DNA from: Lysobacterales bacterium
GTDB taxonomy: Bacteria > Pseudomonadota > Gammaproteobacteria > Xanthomonadales > UBA2363
Assembly (NCBI GenBank): GCA_019634735.1
Contig: JAHCAT010000007.1
Location: 1-64,000 of the forward strand
Length of the DNA stretch: 64,000 bases
Direction: 5' to 3'
This document shows positions 18,571-28,489 of this stretch, piece after piece (within the stretch, counting starts at the first letter, position 1; every line of letters begins with the position of its first letter). The notes under the pieces are model-generated. The model saw nothing but the letters and a program-made list of their open reading frames with translations, was not told the DNA's origin and searched no databases. Position numbers and translations under genes: made by a program.

Positions 18571-19467
18571 ATGAACATCCTTTCGATTGCCGCTGCCAGC
18601 CTCGTGCTGCTCGCGACCCTGCCCCTGCCGCTGGCCGCCGACACCCCGATCGACGAGCGCCGCCCGGCCAGTGCGACCGTGCAACTGCGCGTCGAGAACG
18701 TCGCCGGCCGGGTCGAGGTGGTGGTCGGTGCCGACGATCAGCTGGTCGTCACCGGCGATCTCGGCGAGGGCAGCAAGCCGCTGCGCATCGAGGGTGGCCC
18801 CGAACGCATGAGCGTGCGTGTCGAGCCCGAGGAGGGCGGGGGCTGGCGGCAGCGCATGGCGCCGTCCCGCCTGCGCCTGGAGGTGCCGGCACGGACCCGG
18901 CTGGAGGTCAGCACGGTGAGCGCCGACATCAGCGTCGATGGCGTATCCGGTGAGCGCCTCGAGCTCGAATCGGTGAGCGGCAGGATCATCTTCGCCGGCG
19001 CCCCCGGCCGGGCCACCCTGAAGACCGTCAGCGGCGCCATCGACGGCCGGGGCGACGCGCCGCAATGGACGGTGGGCACGGTCAGCGGTGCGATCGCCCT
19101 GGACGGCGTAGGTGGCGAGTTGCGCGTCGATTCGGTGTCGGGCGCGATCAGTCTGTCCGCCGGTGCCGTCAGCCGTGTGCGCGCCGAGACCGTCTCCGGG
19201 CGCATCCGCGCCCGGGTGCCGCTGACCGGGGCGGCCACGGTCGCCATGCAGTCGGTCAGCGGCGCCATCGAGTTGCGCCTGCCCGTTCCGGTGGATGCGA
19301 GGATCCAGGCCAGCACCTTTTCCGGGCCGGTCGCCAGCGACTTCGGCACCCCGGAGCGCGGCGGCGTCGGCGGTGGGCGGCGACTGGACGTCCGTGAAGG
19401 CACCGGGCGTGCCGAGGTCCGCCTGGAGTCCTTCAGCGGCAGCGTGACCATCCTGCGCGACCAGTGA
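18571..19467 (+). CDS. Exported DUF4097-type beta-repeat protein
   Basis: A 298-residue protein with a signal peptide (cleavage near PLAADTP, residue 23) and a series of short beta repeats built on V-S-G-x-I/V motifs (VSADISVDGVSGERLELESVSGRI, then similar units to residue 270). This is the DUF4097/DUF4098 parallel-beta pattern often controlled by an ECF sigma factor next door. It lies 39 bases after the anti-sigma-like gene and is likely the third gene of that operon. Molecular function is unknown for the family. Confidence 0.8.
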   Translation: MNILSIAAASLVLLATLPLPLAADTPIDERRPASATVQLRVENVAGRVEVVVGADDQLVVTGDLGEGSKPLRIEGGPERMSVRVEPEEGGGWRQRMAPSRLRLEVPARTRLEVSTVSADISVDGVSGERLELESVSGRIIFAGAPGRATLKTVSGAIDGRGDAPQWTVGTVSGAIALDGVGGELRVDSVSGAISLSAGAVSRVRAETVSGRIRARVPLTGAATVAMQSVSGAIELRLPVPVDARIQASTFSGPVASDFGTPERGGVGGGRRLDVREGTGRAEVRLESFSGSVTILRDQ

Positions 19468-19578
19468 GGCGCACGCCCGGCGCGGGGGCGGCGAAGGCTC
19501 GCGTCGGGGGCGCGGCCTGGCGCGCGGAAGGCGCCCAGCCGATCGCCACCAGAGCAGGGGCCGAGGCCCGCTGCGCGC

Positions 19579-20955
19579 TCAGGCGCAGCAGCGCGCCGGA
19601 TAGGCCGGCGCGCCGACGAACGGCGTGCGCACGACGATCTCCCAGCCCAGCGTGGTCAGCTCGCGCAGGGCGCGGTCCGACACATCCCCGGCGACCAGCA
19701 CGGTTCGCGCTCCCTCCGACAGCCGCGGCTGCCGGAAGAAGTCGCGAGCCTCGGTGGTCCAGGACAGATGGTCGACCGGCAGCGGGACCACCTTGACGCC
19801 GTCGGCCAGGTCCAGCACCAAAGCGGCCGTGACCGTGTCCAGCCTGGCCCCGGTCGCGGCCGGCCCCAGGAACTCGGCGGCCATATGCAGCGCGTTGGCC
19901 AGGAAGCGGGCCTCGACCTCGTGCTCGGCCGACAGCGCCAGGTCGAGCACGTGCTCGCAGCCGGAGGCCGGCTGCAGGCGGTCGATGGCGTCGGCCAGCC
20001 GGGTCTGCACGCTGGCCAGGAACGGCCGGTGCCGGGAAAGGCGGCGCAGCTGGAACTCGTCGCCGCACCAGCGCGACAGCAGCTCGCGGTTGCGCGCGCG
20101 CAGGTCTTCGGGCGGCAGCTCCCAGACCACCTCGTTGAGCCGCCCGGCCTGCGACAACACCTCGCGACCGGCGGCCGGCAATCCGCCGAGCAGCTGGCCG
20201 GCGCCGAACGACCCGGCAGCGGCGGCCCAGGCAAGCCGGTCCAGGCGGGCGTTCAGGGCCGGGTTGCTGGTCGCGGCGTAGGGGTCGATACCGAGTTCCC
20301 GGGCCAGCGTCCGCCGTGCCGCGCCGTACTTGGCGTAATCCTTGACCAGGCGGGTGCCCTCGCGCCCGGCGCGCTGCCACCAGCGGCGCTTGCCGCGCGG
20401 TTCGGCGCGCTCCTCGCGACCGGCATTCATCGGGCCGACCATGTCGTAGGGATCGCCCTCGTTGCCGGCGCGCTGGCCGATGCGGTCGCGGTGACGGTCG
20501 TAGCGGTCGCCCCAGCGGTCGGCCTGGCGCTGGAAATAGCGCAGCACGCCGGCCGGCAGGTCGACCAGGGTCTGCACCGGCCGCCCGACCACGGCCAGCA
20601 GCGCCTCGCCGGAATCCTCCAGCGACTCCCATCCAGCCAGCGCGAAGGCCTCGCCGGCACTGACCTGGTCGAGCACGTCGATGGCGGCCATCTCCGCGGC
20701 GCGCACCTCGAGCAGCTCGACGCTGTCGGCGACGATCGCGCCGTGCGGGGTCTCCAGGGTGAAGCGGGCCATGAAGCCCAGCACCGGGACCTGCGGCTGC
20801 AACTGCCATCCCGGTCCGGACAGCAGGGCCGGCTGCGCGAGATCGATCGCCGACAGCACCGGTTCGGATTCCGTGGACAGGCGCGCCTGCACCGGCGTGG
20901 CGACGGCGGCCAGCAGCGACAGCAGCAGGGTCGGGGCGCGGGCGAGGGCGGACAT
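19579..20955 (-). CDS. Unrecognised exported protein of 458 residues
   Basis: I do not recognise this family. A signal peptide is evident (MSALARAPTLLLSLLAAVATPVQA). Residues 30-120 look beta-rich (a lipid/OM-associated look, with GWQLQPQVPVLGFMARFTLETP). Then come an acidic-basic low-complexity segment (GDRYDRHRDRIGQRAGNEGDPYDMVGP), a basic cluster (GKRRWWQRAGREGTRL) and a long Ala/Leu/Arg-rich helical half. It has no transmembrane helix after the signal. It is probably periplasmic and is transcribed divergently from the six-span membrane protein at 21141. Confidence 0.7.
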   Translation of the reverse strand: MSALARAPTLLLSLLAAVATPVQARLSTESEPVLSAIDLAQPALLSGPGWQLQPQVPVLGFMARFTLETPHGAIVADSVELLEVRAAEMAAIDVLDQVSAGEAFALAGWESLEDSGEALLAVVGRPVQTLVDLPAGVLRYFQRQADRWGDRYDRHRDRIGQRAGNEGDPYDMVGPMNAGREERAEPRGKRRWWQRAGREGTRLVKDYAKYGAARRTLARELGIDPYAATSNPALNARLDRLAWAAAAGSFGAGQLLGGLPAAGREVLSQAGRLNEVVWELPPEDLRARNRELLSRWCGDEFQLRRLSRHRPFLASVQTRLADAIDRLQPASGCEHVLDLALSAEHEVEARFLANALHMAAEFLGPAATGARLDTVTAALVLDLADGVKVVPLPVDHLSWTTEARDFFRQPRLSEGARTVLVAGDVSDRALRELTTLGWEIVVRTPFVGAPAYPARCCA

Positions 20956-21140
20956 GGACGAATCCAGGACAGGACCGCGGATGATGCCGCAAGCGGCTGA
21001 ACCGGCGCCTACCGTGGCCGGCTTCGGCGGCGCCGGTTGATCGGCGCCACCACGGCCGCCAGGGGCCGGGCCCGGCCGGGCGAGGGCCGGCGGGGTCGGT
21101 TCCGGGAAGCCGCGATCCGACCTTGCGTAGACTTGCGCCC

Positions 21141-21815
21141 ATGCATCCCTTGCCGACCCCCGTCCGCCTGCCCCTGTGGCCGTTGCCGCTGCTGTGCGCG
21201 CTGCTGCCCCTGGTCGCCACCTGGATCGCCTTCGCGCTGTCGGTGCAGGGCGGCCATATCGAGGCCTGCAATCCGTTCTGGGACGGTTGCACCTCGATCA
21301 GCCGTGCGGCCCGGCATGGTCTGGGCAACGCCGTGTTCCGGGCCATGGTGCTGCCGGCGGCGATGCTGCAGGTGCTGCTTTGGTGGCTGTTGCGGCACTG
21401 GCTGCGCGGCCTGGGTCGCGACCCGGGCGCCGCGCTGTCGGCGCTCGGACTGGTCGCCGGGGCGTTCCTGGTCCTGTACGCGACCTTCCTGGGCACCGAG
21501 GGCGCGATCTACCAGCTGCTGCGCCGCTACGGCGTCACCGTCTACTTCGCGGCCACCTACCTGGCCCTGCTCCTGGTGCTCCGACACCTGCACCGGCCGG
21601 CCGCGGACCGCCTGTACCGGCCGCTGCTGGTCGTCGCCCTGGCGATGCTGGCACTGGGCATCGCCAGCACCGTGGCGTCGGCCACGGTGGTCGGCGAGGC
21701 GGCCCGGGACCGCATCGAGAACGTCCTGGAATGGCAGCTCGGCCTGTGGCTGACCGCGATGTTCGCCCTGCTCGCCTGGCGCTTGCGGTCCAGCGCCTTC
21801 GTGCTGTCGCCCTGA
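21141..21815 (+). CDS. Six-span integral membrane protein
   Basis: A 224-residue protein with six predicted helices (about residues 15-35, 68-88, 100-121, 135-152, 166-187, 200-215). A loop after helix 1 has the pattern ACNPFWDGCTSISRAARHG, with two Cys that could form a periplasmic disulphide. The topology and CxPxxDGCxSIS loop recall FRAG1/DRAM-like membrane proteins, but the similarity is by eye only. ATG 21141 starts the first helix; TTG 21123 is an alternative. Confidence 0.7.
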   Translation: MHPLPTPVRLPLWPLPLLCALLPLVATWIAFALSVQGGHIEACNPFWDGCTSISRAARHGLGNAVFRAMVLPAAMLQVLLWWLLRHWLRGLGRDPGAALSALGLVAGAFLVLYATFLGTEGAIYQLLRRYGVTVYFAATYLALLLVLRHLHRPAADRLYRPLLVVALAMLALGIASTVASATVVGEAARDRIENVLEWQLGLWLTAMFALLAWRLRSSAFVLSP

Positions 21816-21854
21816 GCCGAGGCCGCCGTCCGGCTGGCCCCGGCGGTCAGGGAC

Positions 21855-22229
21855 TCAGTCGGGCGACGGCGTCCGCGTCGGCTTGATCGCCTCCGAGGAC
21901 AGGTCGATGCGCAGCGAGGGCTGGAAATCCTCGGCGTCGACGTCGAGCAGGAACCAGATCTCGAAGGGGCCGATGCCGATCCGGTCGCCGTGTTCCAGAC
22001 GCCGGGATTGCACCGCCAGGCCGTTCACGCGGGTACCGTTGCTGCTGCCGAGGTCGCGCACGCACCAGCCGCCGGGCATCGCCTCGACCTCCGCGTGCCG
22101 GCGCGAAACCTCCGGGTCGGGCAACTGGAACTGGCAGCCCGGGTCGCGGCCGATGTCGATGCGGCCCTGCGGCAGCGCGAACACCAGGTCCGGCCGGTCG
22201 GCCTCGTAGGTGGCCAGGATCGCCTTCAT
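21855..22229 (-). CDS. FHA domain protein
   Basis: A 124-residue protein that is essentially a single forkhead-associated domain, which binds phosphothreonine peptides. The core is intact: IGRDPGCQFQLPDPEVSRRHAEV (the GR and SxxH motifs, about residues 26-50) and GWCVRDLGSSNGTRVNG (the SxNG motif, about 56-72). It lies 22 bases downstream of tdh on the same strand. No Ser/Thr kinase or phosphatase gene is nearby. Confidence 0.9.
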   Translation of the reverse strand: MKAILATYEADRPDLVFALPQGRIDIGRDPGCQFQLPDPEVSRRHAEVEAMPGGWCVRDLGSSNGTRVNGLAVQSRRLEHGDRIGIGPFEIWFLLDVDAEDFQPSLRIDLSSEAIKPTRTPSPD

Positions 22230-22251
22230 CGCCGCTCTCCGTCCCGCCGAC

Positions 22252-23286
22252 TCAGTTCCATGAGCAGACCACCTTGCCGCACTGCCCGGCGGCCATCAGC
22301 TCGAAGCCGCGCTCGAAGTCCTCGATCTGGATCTGGTGGGTGAGCACCTTGCCGAGCGGGAAGCCGGTCAGCACCATCTGGGTCATCTTGTACCAGGTCT
22401 CGTACATGCGCCGGCCGTAGATGCCGTGCAGGACCAGGCCCTTGAAGATCACCTTGTCCCAGTCGATGCCGGAGCCCTTGGGCAGGATGCCGAGCAGGGC
22501 GACCTTGCCGCCGTGGTACATGCAGTCGAGCATGTCGTTGAAGGCGTGCGGGTTGCCGCTCATCTCCATGCCGACGTCGAAGCCCTCCATATGCAGGTCG
22601 GCCATCACCTCGCGCAGCGACTGCTTGGAGACGTTGACGACCCGGGTCGCGCCCATGTCGGCGGCCAGCTTGAGCCGGTAGTCGTTGACGTCGGTGACCA
22701 CCACGTTGCGGGCGCCGACGTGCTTGGCGATGCCGGCGGCGATGATGCCGATCGGACCGGCGCCGGTGATCAGCACGTCCTCGCCGACCAGGTCGAACTC
22801 CAGCGCGCAGTGCGCGGCGTTGCCGTAGGGATCGAAGAACGCGGCCAGCTCGGAGGGGATCTGGTCGGGGATCGGCCACAGGTTGCTGGCCGGCACCGCG
22901 ATGTACTCGGCGAAGGCGCCGGCGCGGTTGACGCCGATGCCGACCGTGTTCGGGCACAGGTGCTGGCGGCCGGCGCGGCAGTTGCGGCAGTGGCCGCAGA
23001 CGATGTGGCCCTCGGCGGAGACGCGCTGGCCGACCTCGTAACCGCGCACCGCCGAGCCGACCTCGACGATCCGGCCGACGAACTCGTGGCCGATCACCAG
23101 GCCCGGCTTGATGGTGCGCTGCGACCACTCGTCCCACTTCCAGATGTGCAGGTCGGTGCCGCAGATCGCGGTCTTGACGACCTTGACCAGGACATCGTTG
23201 GGGCCGATCGCCGGCACCGGCACGCGCTCCATCCAGATTCCCGGCGCGGCCTCGCGCTTGACCAGGGCGTTCATCATCTCGGACAT
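22252..23286 (-). CDS. tdh: L-threonine 3-dehydrogenase
   Basis: A 344-residue zinc-dependent medium-chain dehydrogenase that oxidises L-threonine to 2-amino-3-ketobutyrate with NAD+. Visible are the catalytic zinc ligands [13 protein letters not shown] (Cys about 42) and [12 protein letters not shown] (His-Glu), the structural-zinc cysteines in [15 protein letters not shown], and the nucleotide-binding [23 protein letters not shown] 23286 ([10 protein letters not shown]) is used; ATG 23274 (MNALVK) matches the family length better and is possible. The partner kbl lies 40 kb away rather than adjacent. Confidence 0.95.
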   Translation of the reverse strand: MSEMMNALVKREAAPGIWMERVPVPAIGPNDVLVKVVKTAICGTDLHIWKWDEWSQRTIKPGLVIGHEFVGRIVEVGSAVRGYEVGQRVSAEGHIVCGHCRNCRAGRQHLCPNTVGIGVNRAGAFAEYIAVPASNLWPIPDQIPSELAAFFDPYGNAAHCALEFDLVGEDVLITGAGPIGIIAAGIAKHVGARNVVVTDVNDYRLKLAADMGATRVVNVSKQSLREVMADLHMEGFDVGMEMSGNPHAFNDMLDCMYHGGKVALLGILPKGSGIDWDKVIFKGLVLHGIYGRRMYETWYKMTQMVLTGFPLGKVLTHQIQIEDFERGFELMAAGQCGKVVCSWN

Positions 23287-23397
23287 GGCGGCACCGGGTT
23301 CGCTGCGGGGGCGCAATTATACGGCCAGGCCCGGACCTCGCCGCCGGCGCCGCCTTGGACAGCGCGCGCCGACGGGCCGGCAACGATGCGGATCATG

Positions 23398-23700
23398 GCC
23401 AGCCCCGACCCTCTCCCCCGCCCCTCCCCCGCAGGCGGGGGAGGGGAGAAGTGCGGTGCCGTCGTATCGGCGGTAAGCGCTTGCCGGGAACGGGCGGGCC
23501 TGGCTGCGGCCGTCGCTGAGACACGACGCTGATCAGGTCGCCTGGAGGGATAAGGAAAGCTGGTCGCGCTTCGCGCTCCGCACTCCGCTTACTGCTCACC
23601 GATCCGCAGCCCCCAGCCCCCGGTCCCCGGTCCCCGGTCCCCAGTCCCCAGTCCCCAGTCCCCAGTCCCCAGTCCCCAGTCCCGAGCCCAGCGAGGACAC
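23398..23700 (+). repeat. Full copy of the modular intergenic repeat
   Basis: The 420-base gap between tdh and the LRR gene holds all modules in order: GC palindrome with AGGGGAGAAGTGCGGTGCCG (about 23405-23460), the spacer GCGGGCCTGGCTGCGGC, the core GAGACACGACGCTGATCAGG (about 23517-23536), a CGCGCTTCGCGCTCCG segment (about 23567-23582), and a heptamer array (CCCCGGT x3 then CCCCAGT x6, about 23615-23682). No gene is seen in the gap. Confidence 0.8.
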
Positions 23701-23708
23701 CACCCTGG

Positions 23709-24914
23709 TCAATCGAACCCGGTGGCCAGCAACGGGCCGCCCGCCGGCAGCTCGAAGTCGTGGGCGAAGATGATGTCGGGCGGCACGCATTGGGCATGCC
23801 AGGGGCTCTGGCCGGTGGCGACGTCCCAGGCCGGGCTGGGCGAGGGCGCCAGGGTGTTCGGACACAGCCTCGACACGCCCGGGGTCAGCATGTGGCCGGT
23901 TGGTGGCTCTGGCATCGCGCCGGTCAGTGCGTTGCCGTCGATGCGTAGCACCCGAAGCTGGGTCGAGGCCGAAAGGTCCGGCACGGTGCCGGTCAGGAGG
24001 TTGCCGGATACGCGGTACTGGGTGAGTTGCGGCGCCGCGGACAGCGCCGGCAGCGGCCCGCTCAGCTGGTTGCCGACCGCCGAGAAGCTGCGCAGCAGCG
24101 TGGCGCCGGCGAGGGCCGGGAGCGGTCCGGTGAACTGGTTGTTGTCCAGGGTCAGGATCTCCAGACGCGATCCGGCCAGCGCCGGAATGGCGCCGGTCAG
24201 GGCGTTGCCGGCCACGGCGAGGTTCTGCAGCCGGGGTGCCTGGGCGAGATCGGCCGGCAGGTTGCCGCTGAGCTGGTTGCCCGAGACCAGCAGGAGGGCC
24301 AGGTTGGGTGGGCCCGCCAGCGAGGGCAGCGGGCCGCTGAGCTGGTTGCCTGTGGCGTCGAAGCGGATCAGGGCATTGAGGCCGGTCAGCGCCGGCAGGG
24401 GTCCGCTGAACTGGTTGCCGTCGACCGCGAACTGGGCCAGGGCGCCCAGGCCGGCGAGGGCGGGCAGGGTGCCGGACAGCTGGTTGTTGCTGACCTCGAA
24501 GGTGTTCAGCGCGGCCAGTCCGGTCAGCGCCGGCAAGGCCCCGCTGAACTGGTTGCCGCCGGCCGTGAAGAAGGCCAGTCGCGACATGCCCGTCAGCGCC
24601 GGCAACGTTCCGGTCAGCTGGTTTTTGCGGACGTTGAACTGGACCAGTTCGGTGAGCGCGGCGATCGCCGGCACGGTCCCGGCCAGGCCGTTCGCCTGCA
24701 GGTTGATCACCACCACCCGGCCGCCATTGCAGGCGACCCCGAACCAGGTGCATTCGCCGCCGGGCGGGCCGTTCCAGCCGCTGGCGTTGCTCCAGCCCGG
24801 GCCGTTGCTGGCGTTGTAGAGCGCGAGCAGGACCTGGCGCTCGGTGTCGGGCACCTGGCCGTGGGCCGGCACAGCCGACAGGCAGGTGAGCAGGAGGGCG
24901 ATCGCGGGACGCAT
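23709..24914 (-). CDS. Secreted plant-type leucine-rich-repeat protein
   Basis: A 401-residue exported protein. It has a signal peptide (MRPAIALLLTCLSAVPAHG), a plant-type LRR N-cap (TERQVLLALYNASNG and WNGPPGGECTWFGVACNGGRVV, with paired Cys), then about twelve repeats of 22-24 residues on the pattern LxxFxxxxNQLSGxLPALxGL, and a C-cap with Cys. The protein ends in DIIFAHDFELPAGGPLLATGFD, a tail resembling that of the protease at 0.4 kb. Plant-type (LxxLxLxxNxLxGxIP) repeats in bacteria suggest binding of extracellular protein ligands; the ligand is unknown. Confidence 0.85.
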   Translation of the reverse strand: MRPAIALLLTCLSAVPAHGQVPDTERQVLLALYNASNGPGWSNASGWNGPPGGECTWFGVACNGGRVVVINLQANGLAGTVPAIAALTELVQFNVRKNQLTGTLPALTGMSRLAFFTAGGNQFSGALPALTGLAALNTFEVSNNQLSGTLPALAGLGALAQFAVDGNQFSGPLPALTGLNALIRFDATGNQLSGPLPSLAGPPNLALLLVSGNQLSGNLPADLAQAPRLQNLAVAGNALTGAIPALAGSRLEILTLDNNQFTGPLPALAGATLLRSFSAVGNQLSGPLPALSAAPQLTQYRVSGNLLTGTVPDLSASTQLRVLRIDGNALTGAMPEPPTGHMLTPGVSRLCPNTLAPSPSPAWDVATGQSPWHAQCVPPDIIFAHDFELPAGGPLLATGFD

Positions 24915-25085
24915 GGACGTCGTTCCAGGCAGGAGTCGTCTGCCTGGCGCAGGAAGGCGCCCGCGTGTGTCAGCAAAGCGCCACGGCTGCCGGCAGCCGG
25001 CAAGGCGTTCCGGGGCCGGGCGCGTCGGCGCCGGCCGAAGCGCCGTGCACCGGTGGTCGGCGCACGGCGCGCCCGGTTCGTGTGC

Positions 25086-26921
25086 TCAGCCGCCCTGGGC
25101 GGCAATCCAGCGGTCGATCTTGGCTTCCAGCGTGTCCAGCGGCAGGGCGCCGTCCTCCAGCACCTGGGTGTGGAAGGCACGCACGTCGAAGCGCTCGCCC
25201 AGGGCCTGTTCGGCGCGCGTGCGCAGCTCGCGGATCTTCAGTTCGCCGATCTTGTAGGCCAGCGCCTGGCCGGGGATCGCCATGAAGCGCTCGGCCTCGG
25301 CGACCATGCGCTCCTCCGGCTCGGGAGAATGCGCCCGCATGTACGCCAGCGTCTGCTCGCGGGTCCAGCCCAGGTGGTGCAGGCCGGTGTCGGCGACCAG
25401 GCGGATCGAGCGCCACAGCTCGGCGGCTAGGCGTCCGTACCAGGCGTATGGGTCCTCGTAGGCGTCCAGCTCCTCGCCCAGCGACTCGGCGTACAGACCC
25501 CAGCCCTCGCTGTAGGCGGTGTAGCCGCCGAACCGGCGGAACCGCGGCAGCTCGGGCAGCTCCTGCTGCAGGGCGAGCTGGTAATGGTGACCTGGCTCGG
25601 CCTCGTGCAGGTACAGGGCCATCATCGCCCAGCTCGGCCGGGCATGCAGGTTGGCGGTGTTGACGTAGAACACGCCCGGCCGGGTGCCGTCCTCGCTGGG
25701 CCGCTGGTAGGAGGCGGCGGAGGCCGAGGCGGCCCGGAACGGCTCCACGGCCCGGATCTCGAAGTCGGCCTTGGGCTTGGTGTCGAACAGCCGGTCCAGG
25801 CGCGGTCCGATCACCTCGCGCATCGCCTCGTAGCCGGCCAGCAGCTCCGCCTCGGTGTCGAAGAAGAAGCGCGCATCGCTGCCGGTGAACGCGAAGAACT
25901 CCTCGCGGCTGCCCGTGAAACCGACCCGCTCGCGGACCTCGTCCATGCGCTCGAGGATCCGCGCGACCTCGTCCAGGCCGATCTGGTGGATCTGCTCGGG
26001 GCTCAGGTCGGTGGTGGTGATGTTGCGCACCTGGAAGGCGTACCACGCGCGACCGTCCGGCAGGTCCCACATGCCGACGGTGTCGCGGGCCGCGGGCATG
26101 TACTCGTCCTCGATGAAGGCGGCCAGGCGCGCATAGGTGGGGATCACCGCGCCGGCCAGGGTCTCGCGCATCGCCGCGGTCAGCCGCTCGCGCTCGGCGC
26201 CTTCGATGGTGGCGGGCATGTTGGCGACCGGCCGCCAGAACACGCTGTCCTCGACGGCGTCGACGACGTGGGCGCGGATCTGCGGCACCGCCTTTTCCAT
26301 CAGCACGCGCGGCTGCACGACGCCGCTGGCCATGCCTTCGCGCATGTTGGCGATCGCCTGGTCGATCAGCACCGGAAAGCGCTGCAGCCGGGCCAGCCAG
26401 TTGTCGTAGTCCTCGACGCTCTGGAACGGCTGCGCGTTGGTGCCCGAGCCCAGCATCGCGAACATCGAGGCCAGGTTGTAGAACTGGTTGACCGGCTGCA
26501 GGTGGGAGGGGAAGCGGTGCGACTCGATGTCGCGCTCGCGGGCGCGGACGAACATGTCCAGGCTGAGCCGGTCCTGGCTGGCCAGGGCGTCGGCGTCGAT
26601 CGCGCGCATGCGCTCAAGCCAGCGCTCGGCGAACGCCTTCTGGGCCTGTCGGTGCTCGGCGCCGAGCACGTTGGGCAGGCGGTCGTTGTAGCGACGGTCG
26701 CCAAGCTGGGTCGCCATCAGCGGGTTCAGTTCCAGCGACTCCTCGAAGTACTGTTCGAAAAGGGCGCCGAGTTCGGCCGGGCTGGTTGCCGACGCGGCGG
26801 TCGTCGTACCGTTCGCACCGGTGGTCGCGCCGGGGCTGGCGGCGTCGCCGGCGGGGCGGGCGCAGCCCGTGGCGATCGCCAGGACGAGGCAGGCGAGCGG
26901 CAGCAGGGAACGAAGGGGCAT
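25086..26921 (-). CDS. DUF885 family lipoprotein, probable zinc peptidase
   Basis: A 611-residue exported protein with a lipobox ([10 protein letters not shown]; Cys at about residue 20), so likely anchored to a membrane facing the periplasm or exterior. The family hallmark [16 protein letters not shown] is present, containing HExxxGHH-type zinc ligands, followed by [20 protein letters not shown]. These match DUF885 proteins, considered metallopeptidase-like (gluzincin-related). Start ATG 26921 gives the lipoprotein signal; the longer frame to 27260 does not. The substrate is unknown. Confidence 0.88.
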   Translation of the reverse strand: MPLRSLLPLACLVLAIATGCARPAGDAASPGATTGANGTTTAASATSPAELGALFEQYFEESLELNPLMATQLGDRRYNDRLPNVLGAEHRQAQKAFAERWLERMRAIDADALASQDRLSLDMFVRARERDIESHRFPSHLQPVNQFYNLASMFAMLGSGTNAQPFQSVEDYDNWLARLQRFPVLIDQAIANMREGMASGVVQPRVLMEKAVPQIRAHVVDAVEDSVFWRPVANMPATIEGAERERLTAAMRETLAGAVIPTYARLAAFIEDEYMPAARDTVGMWDLPDGRAWYAFQVRNITTTDLSPEQIHQIGLDEVARILERMDEVRERVGFTGSREEFFAFTGSDARFFFDTEAELLAGYEAMREVIGPRLDRLFDTKPKADFEIRAVEPFRAASASAASYQRPSEDGTRPGVFYVNTANLHARPSWAMMALYLHEAEPGHHYQLALQQELPELPRFRRFGGYTAYSEGWGLYAESLGEELDAYEDPYAWYGRLAAELWRSIRLVADTGLHHLGWTREQTLAYMRAHSPEPEERMVAEAERFMAIPGQALAYKIGELKIRELRTRAEQALGERFDVRAFHTQVLEDGALPLDTLEAKIDRWIAAQGG

Positions 26922-27168
26922 GGCGTGCTCCGGGGAGAAGGCGGGAGAACCGTCGATCTTGATGCCTTCCACGGCGATCCGGCGCCGTGCCCTGCTCGCC
27001 CCGCCGCAGTCCGGCGCCGGCCTGGCGACGATCGGGGCGTCGCGCCGCAGGTCGCGGCGGCCGCCGTGACAGCGCGGCCTGTCTGCAAGCAAACTAGGGC
27101 CGACCCGATCGGCCCGGCCGGATGCCGACCGTTGCCGACGGGCGGTTCCCGCGCCGACGGAGGCTGTC

Positions 27169-28038
27169 ATGACCGAACCCGCCACCAGCAGCGTCGACGA
27201 CCTCCGCCGTGAGGGCCTGCTGGTGCTGCGCGGTCCGGACGGTGCCGCCGAGGTCGACATTCTGCTCGCCCACGTGCTGGGCCACAGCCGCGCCTGGTTG
27301 CGCGCGCACGGCGGCGACGCTGTCGACCGCGGGTTGCGCTCGCGCTTCCGCGACTGCCTTGCGCGGCGCCGGGTGGGGATGCCGGTCGCCTACCTGACCG
27401 GCAGTCGCGAGTTCTGGTCGCTGCCCCTGCGGGTGACGCCGGATGTCCTGATCCCGCGGGCCGACACCGAGCGCCTGGTCGAGATGGCGCTGGAGCGGCT
27501 GCCGGTCGATCGCGCCGGCCGGGTGCTCGACCTGGGCACCGGTTCGGGGGCGATCGCCCTGGCCCTGGCCCGCGAGCGCCCCCGCTGCGCGGTGCTGGCC
27601 ACCGACTACAGTCCCGAAGCGCTGACGGTGGCCGAGGACAATGCCCGCCGCCTGGGCATGGAGGATCGCATCCGCTTCCTGCGCAGCGACTGGTTCGCGG
27701 CACTCAGGCACGAGCGGCCATTCGACCTGGTGGTGAGCAACCCGCCCTACCTGGCCGCCGGCGACCGCCACCTCCGGGAGGGGGATCTCCGCCACGAGCC
27801 GGTGCGGGCGCTGATCGCCGGCCGCGACGGCCTCGATGCGATCCGCGACATCGTCGCCGCGGCGCCAAGGCACCTGGAGCCGGACGGCTGGCTGCTGCTC
27901 GAGCACGGTATGGAGCAGGGTGCGGCGGTCCGCGCGCTCATGCTGGGCGCCGGCCTGTGCGAGGTGGCCACCGGCCACGACCTGGAAGGCCGCGAGCGGG
28001 TCACACACGGCCGCCGCCCGGCGTCCTGGGGACATTGA
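27169..28038 (+). CDS. prmC: Peptide chain release factor N5-glutamine methyltransferase
   Basis: A 289-residue SAM-dependent enzyme that methylates the Gln of the GGQ motif in release factors 1 and 2. SAM motif I is VLDLGTGSGAIALALA (about residues 119-134), the catalytic motif is NPPYLAAGD (about 189-197), and the N-terminal helical release-factor-binding domain is present (EVDILLAHVLGHSRAWL). PrmC and PrmB share the NPPY motif; the length and N-domain favour PrmC. It is not next to prfA here. Confidence 0.88.
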   Translation: MTEPATSSVDDLRREGLLVLRGPDGAAEVDILLAHVLGHSRAWLRAHGGDAVDRGLRSRFRDCLARRRVGMPVAYLTGSREFWSLPLRVTPDVLIPRADTERLVEMALERLPVDRAGRVLDLGTGSGAIALALARERPRCAVLATDYSPEALTVAEDNARRLGMEDRIRFLRSDWFAALRHERPFDLVVSNPPYLAAGDRHLREGDLRHEPVRALIAGRDGLDAIRDIVAAAPRHLEPDGWLLLEHGMEQGAAVRALMLGAGLCEVATGHDLEGRERVTHGRRPASWGH

Positions 28039-28129
28039 GCGTCGGTCGCAGGCGCACCGGCCCGGCCGCTTTCCGGGAAAACCAGAGGGTCGTCGCCTGC
28101 AGGCCATGCTGCGGCGCCCCCGCACCATC

Positions 28130-28400
28130 CCCGCCCGGGTTCGTGCCGCTGCTACGACGGCACCGCATTTCTCCCCTCTCGCGCCTGCCTGATTTGCGTC
28201 GTGTCTCAGCCCGTTGCCAGGCGGCTTTTCGCCAGTGCGACGACACCGCACTTCGCCCCTCCCCCGCCTGCGGGGGAGGGCGGGGTAGAGGGGAGCACAG
28301 CGCGCTGCGCTCACCGGACACCGGGTCCTGGCCGTTGGTCCCCGATCCAGGGCTGAGACACGACGCCAATCAGGTCGCGCCTGATGGGAAGGGGTCCGGA
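28130..28400 (-). repeat. Nested copies of the modular intergenic repeat
   Basis: The 520-base gap between prmC and dxs is almost wholly repeat-derived. It has an inverted GCACCGCATTTCTCCCCTC module (about 28160-28178) with inverted core CTGATTTGCGTCGTGTCTCAG (about 28191-28211), a GC palindrome (CCCCTCCCCCGCCTGCGGGG, about 28256-28275), and a forward core GCTGAGACACGACGCCAATCAGG (about 28353-28375). Confidence 0.7.
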
Positions 28401-28489
28401 AAGTGGGCCGCCCAGGACAGGGTGCGCCGCTGCACAGGCAACGTCGCACGACATGGCAAGCGCCGGCCCGTTCTGCCGGCCCCTGTCCC

